Positions 1-8,677 are shown, counted from the first letter of the stretch. The stretch is 64,000 nucleotides of DNA from Gracilibacillus salinarum (GCF_022919575.1 NZ_CP095071.1:1798001-1862000); one strand, 5' to 3'. Translations and numbers: made by a program. The notes: a model not told the origin generated them from the sequence alone.

Positions 1-215
1 TAGTATTCTCGTTGAACATATTCCTGGATCCTGTTCCTACCCAATACATAATCGGATAAATATCAACGCTATTGGAGGGATACAATTGATTATTTTTCCA
101 TAATATGCCTTGTAATTGGTGATGGGATGCTGACAACACTATTTGGATACTTCGACTTCATTTCGTAATAATAATCTTCAATACTTTTATCTACCTAGAA
201 GAATGCATGTGCATC
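1..215 (-). pseudogene. possible degraded coding remnant at window edge
   Basis: Read on the minus strand, this stretch gives two protein-like segments in different frames. The first contains DKSIEDYYYEMKSKYPNSVV and ends at a stop near 90. The second contains LYPSNSVDIYPIMYWVGTG and runs off the window at position 1. One frame change near 90 would join them. There is no start codon with a ribosome site. I do not recognise the family. The residue composition looks coding, but with no homology evidence this is only a possible gene remnant. Confidence 0.3.
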
Positions 216-228
216 TATGGTAACTGCT

Positions 229-515
229 CTCCACTTTTAGTTCCTTTCCCACTAAACGATACAAATCTTGAGCGACTGCTCCCCACTTTTGGCTCCTTTC
301 CCGCTATACGAGACAAATCTTTGGCGACTGCTCCCCACTTTTGGTTCCTTTCTCGCTAAACGAGACAAATCTTGAGCGAGCACTCTCCACTTTTGGCTCC
401 TTTCCCGCTAAACGATACAAATCTTTAGTGACTACTTCCCACTTTTGGTTCCTTTCTTGCTAAACGATACAAATCTTTGGCGACCACTCTACACTTTTGG
501 CTCCTTTCCTTATAC
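229..515. repeat. 52-bp tandem repeat array A (about 5.5 copies)
   Basis: The motif CCACTTTTGG recurs with its first base at 231, 283, 335, 387, 439 and (degenerate) 491, so the period is exactly 52 bp. Each unit continues CTCCTTTCCCGCTAAACGA and then ACAAATCTT. Because 52 is not a multiple of three, any ORF through it is an artefact. It lies between the remnant at the window edge and the 3' end of the symporter gene. Array members differ by substitutions and almost never by length. Confidence 0.9.
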
Positions 516-572
516 TTGATGCATTCAAAACTTCAATACGTCTTCATTGCTTAAATTTTTCCAACCTAGAAA

Positions 573-602
573 AAACACGTCTATTCGAAAATAGACGTGT
601 TT
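573..602 (-). terminator. intrinsic terminator of the symporter gene
   Basis: A perfect 13-bp stem (AACACGTCTATT and its complement, extended by one pair) closes a four-base loop. On the minus strand it is followed by a run of six T. It starts five bases past the stop codon of the symporter gene, as expected for its Rho-independent terminator. Confidence 0.85.
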
Positions 603-607
603 CCACA

Positions 608-1843
608 CTAAGCAGTTTCTTCTGTTTTATCTTTCTCATTTCGTTTATCGCCTTCTGAAATAATATACGCACAAGCTGCATCACCGGTAATGTTGAGCGA
701 TGTACGTAACATGTCTAATAATCTATCAACACCGATAATTAATGCAATACCATCTACAGGTAAGCCGACTTGCTTCAGCACCATTGCCAGCATAATAAGT
801 CCCACACCAGGAACACCGGCTGTACCGATACTTGCCATGGTTGCGGTTAAGACAACCATTAACATTTGGCTAATGCCAAGTGGCTCTGCATATACTTGTG
901 CGATAAATACGGTAGCTACCGCCTGCATAATCGCCGTACCATCCATATTGATCGTCGCACCTAAAGGCTGAACAAAGCTGCTGATTTCTTTTTTCACCCC
1001 AAGTCTTTCCTGTGCCATTTTCATCGAGACTGGCAGTGTTGCACTTGAACTCGATGTACTGAAGGCAACAGACATCGCTGGGAAGAACAGTTTGTAAAAC
1101 TTTATCGGACTAGCTTTTCCTAATCCTTTAATCGCTAAACTGTACGTAACAGCACCATGGATAAGCAATGCGAGGATGACAGCAACCATATACATTAACA
1201 TCGACCCTAATGCATCTAATCCGGCATCTCCAATTGCAGACGCAATCAACGCAAACGCACCATAAGGGGCTGTTTTCATTATCGCATTCACCAGGAAGAT
1301 TAAGATTTCATTTGCTTGTTCAAATAATCGAAGGATGCCGCTTGTTTTGTCACTAAGTTTCGCTAAGGCAATCCCAATAAATACGGCAAAAGCAATAATT
1401 TGTAACATGTTCCCCGTTGACATTGCTTCGATCGGGTTCTCCGGAATAATATTGATAAAGGTATCCATAATAGGCGGAGCAGCTTCTTCTTCATAGCTGG
1501 CATTTCCCGTATCAAATGTGCCTGCTTTACCTGGTTCGAGAATTAAGCCAACTCCAAGCCCAATGAATAAGGCTACAGCGGTCGTACATAAATAAAATCC
1601 AATCGTTCGAATCCCGATTTTCCCAAGCTTTGCAGGATCACCAAGACCGGCCGTTCCCAGTACAATGGATACGAAAACGATCGGTACAACAATCATCATA
1701 ATTAGATTTAAGAATATTTGTCCAACTGGATTTAATACATACGTATCAACACCAGTAAAAATGTTACTCGGTAACAACGATAAACCAATACCTGTAATTA
1801 CACCTAGTACCAGTGCAATCAGTATCTTTTTCGTTAAACTCAT
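608..1843 (-). CDS. dicarboxylate/amino acid:cation symporter (DAACS family)
   Basis: This 411-residue polytopic protein is a secondary transporter for glutamate/aspartate or C4-dicarboxylates, coupled to Na+ or H+. It carries the family's serine-rich re-entrant loop STSSSSATLP near residue 260, the TINMDGTA motif near 300, the second re-entrant loop SIGTAGVPGVG near 340 and the conserved NITGDAACAYI near the C-terminus. The length is normal for GltP/GltT/DctP. The start follows GAAAGGACGAATGAT, an acceptable ribosome site. It is monocistronic with its own terminator. The exact substrate cannot be read from sequence. Confidence 0.93.
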   Translation of the reverse strand: MSLTKKILIALVLGVITGIGLSLLPSNIFTGVDTYVLNPVGQIFLNLIMMIVVPIVFVSIVLGTAGLGDPAKLGKIGIRTIGFYLCTTAVALFIGLGVGLILEPGKAGTFDTGNASYEEEAAPPIMDTFINIIPENPIEAMSTGNMLQIIAFAVFIGIALAKLSDKTSGILRLFEQANEILIFLVNAIMKTAPYGAFALIASAIGDAGLDALGSMLMYMVAVILALLIHGAVTYSLAIKGLGKASPIKFYKLFFPAMSVAFSTSSSSATLPVSMKMAQERLGVKKEISSFVQPLGATINMDGTAIMQAVATVFIAQVYAEPLGISQMLMVVLTATMASIGTAGVPGVGLIMLAMVLKQVGLPVDGIALIIGVDRLLDMLRTSLNITGDAACAYIISEGDKRNEKDKTEETA

Positions 1844-2148
1844 ATCATTCGTCCTTTCTCGTTGATTATCTTGTTTATTGCTATTTGCTCGTCATAAATG
1901 TCAGACAGAATCCCTTTTTCGGAACGCTCCCGATTCTTGCCTGCTGCGTTTTTTTTGTGGTTTCTTATAGAAGGGGATCACTTTTTATACTGGATTTATT
2001 ATGTAGCTTCAAACATGGGGATATGCAAAAACAAACGAATCCAACAGCCCACCACTTTATCAATATAAACTCTATTGTATAATAGATTAATAAAGATTTA
2101 AAATATTTTTACAAATATAAAACTATTTACCTACCGCCAATAAGGTGG
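1844..2148. other. intergenic stretch, no gene recognised
   Basis: About 305 AT-rich bases lie between the 5' end of the symporter gene and the 3' end of the next membrane-protein gene. The part next to 1844 must carry the symporter promoter, but no convincing -35/-10 pair was picked out. Short ORFs here have no ribosome site and are not called. Confidence 0.5.
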
Positions 2149-2679
2149 TTATTTTAGTGGTGAAATAAAATAAGTAACAGAAATCACAATGTCAATTAGT
2201 ACAACGATTCCCCATACCTGGAGCGTTCTCCACAGTATCTCTGTTTCACTCGGTTTTCCAATATAAAAAATCATCAACAGCAATAGTACGCCGCCAATCA
2301 GATAGGCTAAGACATGCTGCAAGGAGCCTTTCATGCTGTGTTTTGCATAATCCATTCCGATTCTCCGTATTGGCTTTGGTCCCTCACGTTTCACATAATA
2401 TAAAAAACGTTCATCTGCCCAGCGAATCATCGATTTCCCATAAACGATGGAGATGGCCAGATAAATGGGGGCAATGCTGTGCGCACCGGTTATTTCTGCT
2501 CCACGATAGACGTCAATACTCGTCACAACAAGCAAAACAAGATCGACAATCGGCGTCATCGCCAGTAAAAAGAGACCCGCTTTTTCCTTGTTAAACAGAT
2601 ATCTCGTTACCAATCCCGCGATAATAAAGATCCAAAATCCGATCTCACACGCTACAATCAGCCATGCAACAATGTGCAT
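2149..2679 (-). CDS. integral membrane protein of unknown function
   Basis: The product has 176 residues with about five hydrophobic segments: roughly residues 5-27, 36-56, 68-85, 125-143 and 154-172. A basic stretch with ERFLYYVKREGPKPIRR sits near the middle. It resembles small Bacillus inner-membrane proteins of unknown role, of the YmcC type, but this is from memory and no function is assigned. AAGGTGG lies upstream of the ATG. The neighbouring small membrane-protein gene (2744-3064) has the same orientation. Confidence 0.75.
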   Translation of the reverse strand: MHIVAWLIVACEIGFWIFIIAGLVTRYLFNKEKAGLFLLAMTPIVDLVLLVVTSIDVYRGAEITGAHSIAPIYLAISIVYGKSMIRWADERFLYYVKREGPKPIRRIGMDYAKHSMKGSLQHVLAYLIGGVLLLLMIFYIGKPSETEILWRTLQVWGIVVLIDIVISVTYFISPLK

Positions 2680-2743
2680 ATTTAACCACCTTCATTTCTC
2701 AACATCACTGCTTCACCAGTTCGGGTATGCGTTTTCAAAAAAC

Positions 2744-3064
2744 TTATATACTTTCCTGCTGACTATATATTTCATAACCAATATAACCAAATAAATAGCC
2801 GATTCCCGATCCTAAACTGATAGTAAGCAGCAGTGAATACGGCAAATAAATCCCTGCCAGCACACCAATTGCACAACCAGCCAGCATTCCCATCGGTATC
2901 ATAGTGTCTAATACCACCTGAGCACGTTTAGTTTTTTTCTTCCCCAATTTACCTTGGTCATATTTATGCCGAAGTCTATGGAGGACAAATAACACAATCA
3001 CTGCGACGATGACGAGAGGCGCAATTGCTTGGATAACTTCCACGCTGGAATCGCTCCTTTCCAT
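2744..3064 (-). CDS. small membrane protein, unknown function
   Basis: The product is 106 residues. It has an N-terminal hydrophobic helix (about 13-27), a strongly basic linker (HRLRHKYDQGKLGKKKTKR) and two further glycine-rich hydrophobic segments (about 55-72 and 78-97). The start follows GAAAGGAGCGATTCC, giving a usable site. The family is not recognised. Glycine-rich paired helices are common in small membrane proteins of firmicutes and do not indicate a function. It may be co-transcribed with the 2149-2679 gene. Confidence 0.7.
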   Translation of the reverse strand: MERSDSSVEVIQAIAPLVIVAVIVLFVLHRLRHKYDQGKLGKKKTKRAQVVLDTMIPMGMLAGCAIGVLAGIYLPYSLLLTISLGSGIGYLFGYIGYEIYSQQESI

Positions 3065-3147
3065 TAAGATAATTTCGTTTACATACTTAACTCCTATATA
3101 TTCCTAAGTTTATCATATAATACCCATAAATAGGTGGATTTGAAACA

Positions 3148-4080
3148 TTAATAGTTGTCCACGACGCCTCCTAAGGAAGCTGCCTGAACAAAAGGCTCGT
3201 TGATCATGTCTAAGATTTGCTCCTTCGTTCCATACACAACTACACCTAAGATTTCGGCATCTTCTATATCCTGGTCCTTCAAATGGCTATATGCTTGATG
3301 GTGTTCGCTTGCATAACTGGTTTGCAGTAATTGAAGAAAGTTATTGTAATCATATTCCAAATCAGTATTGGCATAATAAGTGGAATTAATCGAAAAACCT
3401 AGAGCATCATTTTCTCTTATAAATGCCGCAGACCAATCGTACTCATCTGCTTCTTTTCTATATGTTTCTAATTGACTGTCGGTGTATGTGTTGATCCAAA
3501 ACCATGTCATTTCCGGAAGCTGCTCAACAGGTAAGTCACGTTGCTTGTATGGTTTATCAAAAGAAAGAGCAACTTCATAGATATTATCCCCTGACATACT
3601 TTCAATAAGCCCTTCATCGTTATTATATTTTTCGTACGTGACATCGGGGTGGAAAAACATCATATTTCTCCAGCCATTATCTTTATAGGTAAACTGCCAT
3701 TCTTCACCAGTTACTCCGATGCTTCCACCTGCACCTCTTGAAAGCAAAACAGATGGAATCAGCCCAAAGGAATACTGATCCTGTTCCATCACAACTGCTT
3801 TTCTTTTCATATCCTTGGAAACCTTATAATTGCTTGATCCTCCAAGAATGCCTGTAGAATCAACAGTTTCACTGATATAGCCATTAGGTGTAGTGAGTCT
3901 GATATATGCATCCCGCTCTTTATATGCCTTTTGACTAAAATAGGCTGAAATAGCAAAATTGCCTATACTCAGCACAACAAACACCAGGATAGACACGGCA
4001 ACAATCGTAATGATTGTCTTCCTTTTCCCTTTTCTTATCGCTCTTTTTACCTTCTTTTCATCAAAAATATCATCGCTCAT
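3148..4080 (-). CDS. anti-sigma factor, sigma-factor-regulator family
   Basis: This 310-residue membrane-anchored protein is predicted to hold the neighbouring ECF sigma factor inactive. The N-terminal cytoplasmic part (about 1-22) is very basic. One transmembrane helix follows (about 23-48), then a large extracytoplasmic domain typical of the SigmaReg_N/SigmaReg_C families. Its ATG lies inside the 3' end of the upstream sigma gene (ATGAGCGATGA overlap), so the two are translationally coupled. The sigma gene is interrupted by an in-frame TGA, so this regulator may have lost its partner. Confidence 0.85.
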   Translation of the reverse strand: MSDDIFDEKKVKRAIRKGKRKTIITIVAVSILVFVVLSIGNFAISAYFSQKAYKERDAYIRLTTPNGYISETVDSTGILGGSSNYKVSKDMKRKAVVMEQDQYSFGLIPSVLLSRGAGGSIGVTGEEWQFTYKDNGWRNMMFFHPDVTYEKYNNDEGLIESMSGDNIYEVALSFDKPYKQRDLPVEQLPEMTWFWINTYTDSQLETYRKEADEYDWSAAFIRENDALGFSINSTYYANTDLEYDYNNFLQLLQTSYASEHHQAYSHLKDQDIEDAEILGVVVYGTKEQILDMINEPFVQAASLGGVVDNY

Positions 4081-4579
4081 GAAGATTCCCCCACTTCTCT
4101 TTGAATGCTTTTCTTGCCCGAAATAAGTATGTCCTGATTGTCTCTTCCTTCATCCCTAATAGTAATCAAATTTCTTTATAACTTAGCTCCAGTTCATATT
4201 TTAATAGCAAAAGCTGTTGATAGATTTCCTGTATCTCCTTTAAGGTTAGAAAGATTTCAGCACTCAATTCGATATGTAATACGCTCGATTCAATATCATC
4301 GTCATTTGCAAAATTATTCCAAAAGCGATCATCATTGATCGACATCACCTGTTCTTTTCCTTTTTTCTTTAACATTCTTTTGAACTCATTCATTGCAATG
4401 GAAAAAATATAGGATAGTGCTTTATCTGAAGCAACGCCGCTGCTGTACGCTATATATTTCATATAACTCTCCTGCACAATATCCTCCGCATCTTCATGAC
4501 TGCATCCGTTCTTTTTCAAATAGTAATAGATCATTTTTGCCTGTTTATTATATATTTGCAACAAAAGCTGTGAATCCAT
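4070..4579 (-). pseudogene. ECF-type RNA polymerase sigma factor with in-frame TGA
   Basis: Translation from 4579 gives sigma region 2 (EDAEDIVQESYMKYIAY near residue 30) and the first part of region 4. It stops at a TGA (4168-4166) after LSYKEI, inside the DNA-recognition helix-turn-helix. The same frame continues for 31 sensible residues (LLLGMKEETIRTYLFRARKA and on) to a TGA at 4072-4070. That stop overlaps the anti-sigma start by 11 bases. The read-through length of about 169 residues is normal for ECF factors. A nonsense mutation or sequence error is likely. The truncated 137-residue form lacks the -35 binding helix. Confidence 0.88.
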
Positions 4580-4748
4580 AACATCTCCCCTCGGATAGAA
4601 TATCGCCTATTATATAGAGTCGGTTTCTTTTGAATAGTTTACAGGAAAACAGAAATAAATTTAAGAAGTTTTAAAAAATACGTCCGCTTCTAATGAGTTA
4701 TATGGGGGGATGACGTAGGTGTGACGGATGATGACTGCTGGGAAGGTC

Positions 4749-5078
4749 ATCTATCGGACAACTCGATACTCCTACTCTTCCCTTTTGGCCGATTGGGGGC
4801 TTCTATCGGACAACTCGACGCTCCTTCTCTTCTTTTTTGGCCGATTGGGGGCTTCTACCGGACAACTCGACGCTCCTATTCTTTCCTTTTGGCCAATTGG
4901 GCACTTCTATCGCACAACTCGACGCTCCTATTCTTCCCTTTTGGCCGATTGGGCACTTCTATTGCACAACTCGACGCTCCTATTCTTCCCTTTTGGCCGA
5001 TTGGGCACTTCTATCGCACAACTCGACGCTCCTATTCTTCCCTTTTGGCCGATTGGGGGATTCTATCGGACATTCACT
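4749..5078. repeat. 52-bp tandem repeat array B (about 6 copies)
   Basis: CTATCGGACAACTCGACGCT begins or nearly begins at 4751, 4803, 4855, 4907, 4959, 5011 and 5063, so every step is exactly 52 bp. The second half of the unit reads CTTCCCTTTTGGCCGATTGG. Units contain TCGGACAA with a later TTGGCCGA, a partial inverted repeat. The array fills the gap between the sigma gene and the DUF4179 gene. Proline- and leucine-rich ORFs read through it in all three frames and are artefacts. Confidence 0.92.
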
Positions 5079-5258
5079 CTTTTCCCACAATTAATGTTGT
5101 CCGGTTGAGCATAATAATACGATCAAATTATTACTCACGCTGAACCTGAGTTAAATTTATTAATCTAAATATGAGAAGAAGTCATCATATGACAGATATT
5201 CCATACAAAATAAATAGAATAGGCATTGGAATCAAACATCCAACACCTACTCCATACA

Positions 5259-6674
5259 TTATTTTAATTCCACTTTAATAGCATCCATTTTAATCGGCTC
5301 TTCATTTGCACTTAATGTTCCAAATGGTACTAAAATGGAATAATCTCTATAATCAAACGTATCTTGATCTTTCCATTCAAAAATGGATTGAAAATGCAGA
5401 CTGTCACCTTCTTGTAACGTTGCTTGATCACTTCGAATCCTGTATTCCAGCATGTTCATCATATCCAATTCTCCCGTTTCATCCCTTTGAACATTGTCAG
5501 ATTTAATCATCATGATAAAGTTGGCAAAGCCTTGAATAATATCTGCTCGAAGCGAACCAGTTTCTACATTCTGTATGTGATAATCCAATATTAACTGTTC
5601 CCCCTCTTGCTGTATGCTATTTACCTTTATCGAATAGTCAAACCTGCTGCTTTCTATGGTAAAAGGAGGCGATTGGTTCATAGAATACACAGTATCTTCT
5701 TCTGATTTTTCTATTTCCGGTTGAATGATTAGATACTTGGCATCGTCACTGATCTTGCTATCAATTAAGTCTTGGTTATCTTCTAGAATAAAAGATTCAC
5801 TTGTCTCTGTTGATACAACATTTGGGTTAAACGGTGATAAGCGATTTCCTTCACTATCCACCACTTTAATGTTTATATAATCCATTTCCCCATCCAAAGG
5901 CATTGTCGTCTGGTAATTTAATATCGTCGTCGCCTTGCCTTTCACAACAGACTCCATTTGAAGTGAGTATCCTGAACCTTCAAGCTCAGTCGTAGCTTCC
6001 GAATAAATCGTTTCTGATGGAATTTTCTCAACCGGCACATCAAACTTCCAACGGCCATTAACACTTGCCATATTCGTAAAAGTTAATGGCAACGTATCTT
6101 TTTCGAGTACATAACCATGATCATTATAAAATTCAATCGAAGCAATGTATCCATCTTCTGTTTCTTTTAAGCTTGACATGGTAGCAGACAACTGATTTTG
6201 ATCTTTTCCGTCAAAAAGATGAAAGCGATAGCCTGCTTCTGGACCTTCCCCTCCAACACGATCCAATGAAAGTTTGTCACCTTTCGCATTAAAGGTAATA
6301 CCAATGACATTGCCATCATAATAAGCACTTGTTATCGTGATATCTACTCCCTTACTCGTCGCTTTCTGATCAAGCTGCGTTACTAAATCACTTTCCAGTA
6401 ACTCCTCACCGATTTGCATGCCAACCTTGTCATAAACAGAGCCTAACAGAGGAATAGAAGACAGGGCATATGAAATAGGTGCAAAAACGAAACCTGCTGC
6501 CAAGAATGCGATTGCCGCAATCGATGCTGCTGCACTTACAAGCTTGACCTTGGATCTTCTTTTCGGTACTTTTTCTTTACGGCCTTTCTCCATGCCTCGC
6601 TCTATTGCCTGAAATATTTCGCTCTTGGGAACTTCTATCTCATCGATTTCTTTATGTAAACGCTCTTTGCCCAT
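5259..6674 (-). CDS. DUF4179-type membrane-anchored anti-sigma factor
   Basis: The product is 471 residues. A cytoplasmic N-terminus (about 1-45, very basic near 30-45) is followed by one transmembrane helix (about 46-68) and then a long extracellular part of beta-rich domains: DUF4179 at about 75-230 and a DUF5643-like domain after it. Proteins of this type pair with ECF sigma factors and act as their membrane-bound negative regulators. Its first 23 bases overlap the end of the upstream sigma gene, which indicates translational coupling. The signal sensed is unknown. Confidence 0.85.
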   Translation of the reverse strand: MGKERLHKEIDEIEVPKSEIFQAIERGMEKGRKEKVPKRRSKVKLVSAAASIAAIAFLAAGFVFAPISYALSSIPLLGSVYDKVGMQIGEELLESDLVTQLDQKATSKGVDITITSAYYDGNVIGITFNAKGDKLSLDRVGGEGPEAGYRFHLFDGKDQNQLSATMSSLKETEDGYIASIEFYNDHGYVLEKDTLPLTFTNMASVNGRWKFDVPVEKIPSETIYSEATTELEGSGYSLQMESVVKGKATTILNYQTTMPLDGEMDYINIKVVDSEGNRLSPFNPNVVSTETSESFILEDNQDLIDSKISDDAKYLIIQPEIEKSEEDTVYSMNQSPPFTIESSRFDYSIKVNSIQQEGEQLILDYHIQNVETGSLRADIIQGFANFIMMIKSDNVQRDETGELDMMNMLEYRIRSDQATLQEGDSLHFQSIFEWKDQDTFDYRDYSILVPFGTLSANEEPIKMDAIKVELK

Positions 6675-7191
6675 GGTAATTCATCCCCCCAATACTTTTT
6701 TTCAATTCCATTTTTGCCCGACGTAAATAGGTTTTAATAGTGTTCGCGGGTTTCCCCATCGTTTCCGCAATCTCATCAATCGTAAAACCATGATAGTAAA
6801 ATAAGATAATGACAGTTTGATAATGTTTACTTAAAGCGGAAATGGCGTTTAACATATCCATCTTCTCTTCTGCGTCCACATAACTATCGTCAGAAATATT
6901 ACGGATAAGTTCCTCATCAAAAACGACTTTCTTTCGTTTGTTTATGACATCATAAGCCGTTCGGATCAGAATCTTTGTCAGCCAGGTATAAAAAAACTGC
7001 GGCTGCTTAACTTGATCAATGGATATAAAAGCCTTGTATATTGTTTCCTGAAGTACATCCAATGCATCCTCTTTGTTTCGGACATAAAGAAATGCAGTTT
7101 TGTAGAGCTTTTCACTCTCTTTTTTGACGAGTGTTTCAAATGCTTCTTCATTCCCGCTTATTGCTTTTTTTATTATAGATAAATCTTTCAA
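6652..7191 (-). CDS. ECF RNA polymerase sigma factor (SigV/SigM-like group)
   Basis: This directs RNA polymerase to envelope-stress-type promoters. Region 2 is visible as ALDVLQETIYKAF and WLTKILIRTAYDVINK, and region 4 as YHGFTIDEIAETMGKPANTI with the recognition helix TYLRRAKMEL. An in-frame ATG at 7209 gives 185 residues. However, AAAGGAGGG sits between it and a TTG at 7191 with a six-base spacing, and a good ECF promoter ends at about 7212, which would put the ATG at or before the transcript start. TTG at 7191 (179 residues) is therefore preferred. Confidence 0.9.
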   Translation of the reverse strand: MKDLSIIKKAISGNEEAFETLVKKESEKLYKTAFLYVRNKEDALDVLQETIYKAFISIDQVKQPQFFYTWLTKILIRTAYDVINKRKKVVFDEELIRNISDDSYVDAEEKMDMLNAISALSKHYQTVIILFYYHGFTIDEIAETMGKPANTIKTYLRRAKMELKKSIGGMNYHGQRAFT

Positions 7192-7211
7192 GTTGTTCCC
7201 TCCTTTCATCT

Positions 7212-7242
7212 GTTAGAGCAACCAGGGGGTGCAAAAGTTTCA
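7212..7242 (-). promoter_or_regulatory. ECF-type autoregulatory promoter
   Basis: On the minus strand TGAAAC (7242-7237) is followed after 17 bases by GCTCTAAC (7219-7212). This matches the TGAAAC/CGTCTAA pattern used by SigW/SigM/SigV-type factors. It lies immediately upstream of the ECF sigma gene, which suggests self-activation, a usual feature of such operons. Confidence 0.65.
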
Positions 7243-7310
7243 AAAAAATGAGCTAGAAGAATTTTTTCTTCTAGCTTGGTTATGTATTGTCAGTTCAACA
7301 TATAATCAAC

Positions 7311-7412
7311 TTTTTTATGGCCACTTTTCGATGTTTTATGGCCACTTCGGCTACTTTAATGGCCACTTTTTGACGTTTTATGGCCACTTTTATTCATTTA
7401 ATGGCCACTTTT
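7311..7412. repeat. 21-bp tandem repeat, TTTATGGCCACTTTT type (5 copies)
   Basis: The palindromic core TGGCCA recurs with GGCCAC at 7319, 7340, 7361, 7382 and 7403, which is exactly 21 bp apart each time. The sequence between cores varies. The array lies between the ECF sigma promoter and the 3' end of the VOC gene. A 74-residue ORF across it has a repeated FYGHF pattern and is only a translation of the repeat. Confidence 0.9.
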
Positions 7413-7455
7413 GCAAAAATACCTATCACAAGAAACTTCTAAGTCCGTTCTAAAA

Positions 7456-7821
7456 CTACTCCAATTCCTCATAAAATATAATTCTGTTTGAGAAAGGATC
7501 GATAACTGTTAATTCACTAGTACCCCAGGGTGTTTTTTCTATAGCAGGATTAGAGTACGGGTATTGCTTTTCTACTAATAAAGAATGAAAACTTTTTAAA
7601 TCCTTTATTTTAATCCGAATAGCACCTCCAGGAGAAGCATCACCATAATGTTCAGATAAATGTATAACTGCATCGTTTAAGGAAACCTGAATATACACTG
7701 GCATATTTTCCGAATACTGATGTTCCCAGTCCTTTTTAAAGCCTAAATAATTGATATAGAACGAGTGAACTTTCTCCATATCAAAAATACGAAAGATTGG
7801 TATAACCATATGATATTGCAC
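7456..7821 (-). CDS. glyoxalase/bleomycin-resistance (VOC) family protein
   Basis: This 121-residue protein is a single VOC fold made of two beta-alpha-beta-beta-beta modules. The first is MVIPIFRIFDMEKVHSFY with LGF. The second ends TPWGTSELTVIDPFSNRIIF, where the late aspartate and glutamate typical of the family are seen. Such proteins are metal-dependent lyases or dioxygenases, or bind antibiotics such as bleomycin. The length fits the resistance-type members. TGATGAAAAAGGAGTGCAAT precedes the ATG. The substrate is unknown. It is separated by seven bases from the vanZ-like gene. Confidence 0.85.
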   Translation of the reverse strand: MQYHMVIPIFRIFDMEKVHSFYINYLGFKKDWEHQYSENMPVYIQVSLNDAVIHLSEHYGDASPGGAIRIKIKDLKSFHSLLVEKQYPYSNPAIEKTPWGTSELTVIDPFSNRIIFYEELE

Positions 7822-7828
7822 TCCTTTT

Positions 7829-8282
7829 TCATCGAAGTATCCGTTGCACTATTTTCGTCCTCCAAACGCCAAAACCAATTAAGGCACCGATCATGTTCAG
7901 GATAAAATCATCAATATCAAAACTGCCTCTTAATGTAACTAATTGTACTGTTTCAATAATGAGTAAAATGATACTCATTAAAACAGTGAATACTCGCCAT
8001 TTATTTAGTTTTTCTATGAAAAATGGTACATAAATGCCCATAGGTAAAAATAGAAGTAAATTGCCAAACAGGTTTTCTATTGGAATATTAGCATTCATAC
8101 TCCCATCAAACATAGCTCGAATATATGTACTCATTGTTTTGAATGGAACGAAATTGGAATTGAACCTTAACTTTTCTAACAACGAAAGATCGCTATACCA
8201 GTCACCACTCCCCCTGTTTAAAAAATACAAATAAATATAATATAAAACTAATGCTAAAGATAAACTTGATTGCCTTTTTCAT
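7829..8282 (-). pseudogene. VanZ-family membrane protein, frameshifted near the N-terminus
   Basis: The conserved VanZ body (NSNFVPFKTM, NLLLFLPMGIYVPF, TVQLVTLRGSFDIDDFILN) is open from a TTG at 8230, but this form lacks the first membrane helix. A better start, ATG at 8282 behind TTGGAGCAGAA, encodes KKAIKFIFSISFILYLFVF in another frame. The frames meet at a run of six T (8220-8225). With five T the protein would read straight through as LFVFLNRGSGDW. This is a one-base insertion in the homopolymer or a sequencing error. VanZ proteins are linked to glycopeptide tolerance, but the role here is unknown. Confidence 0.8.
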
Positions 8283-8380
8283 TTTCTGCTCCAATCAGCG
8301 ATAAACTTCTCATGATCTTTCCAATGAAGTGAGATGTTATAACTTTTATGGCCACTTTATCATCTTGCCTAGCGAAATTC
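8283..8380. other. intergenic spacer with one isolated TGGCCA repeat unit
   Basis: A single copy of the 21-bp repeat unit (TTTTATGGCCACTTT) lies at about 8345-8360 between the VanZ-like and DUF3139 genes. It shows that the unit also occurs singly. No gene is seen. Confidence 0.6.
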
Positions 8381-8677
8381 TCAATCATTATTTAATACAC
8401 CATACCCACTTTGTACGATCTCTCCGTCTTCATAATTATATAAATAAATTTTATCCTTTTCATCTTCAAATATGACGCTTGCTGTTATTCCAGGCTTAGA
8501 TCTTGATACACTTATTTTCTCAATTTCCTCATCCTGATAACCATTACTTTCTAAATAGTCAATCACATCGCTCTCCATACTGTGTTTTATGTATATATCA
8601 TAGGAAAACCAGATTAGTATCAGGAATAAAAGAATACTAAAAACAAAATACCTCTTTTTTACTTTACGAACATTCAT
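8381..8677 (-). CDS. DUF3139-family small membrane protein
   Basis: The product is about 98 residues. It has a basic N-terminus, one transmembrane helix (FVFSILLFLILIWFSYDIYI) and an extracytoplasmic domain with YLESNGYQDEEIEKI, the usual DUF3139 pattern. The function is unknown. A GTG at 8689 is in frame, but GAGGGATACA sits directly before the ATG at 8677, so the later start is chosen. It sits among other small membrane or secreted proteins of unknown role. Confidence 0.8.
   Translation of the reverse strand: MNVRKVKKRYFVFSILLFLILIWFSYDIYIKHSMESDVIDYLESNGYQDEEIEKISVSRSKPGITASVIFEDEKDKIYLYNYEDGEIVQSGYGVLNND

Noticed and set aside
229..515. CRISPR array
   Set aside because: The 52-bp units are directly adjacent and vary along their whole length; there are no constant repeats with unique spacers and no cas genes.
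4166..4168. TGA as a selenocysteine codon in the ECF sigma gene
   Set aside because: Sigma factors are not selenoproteins and no SECIS-like hairpin was seen right after the codon; a mutation is simpler.
4721..5143. Three overlapping plus-strand ORFs rich in FPFGRLG and TRRSYS repeats
   Set aside because: They are the three frame translations of the 52-bp array; no ribosome site and no conserved non-repeat part.
7229..7453. 74-residue ORF with FYGHF repeats
   Set aside because: It only translates the 21-bp TGGCCA repeat, with no ribosome site.
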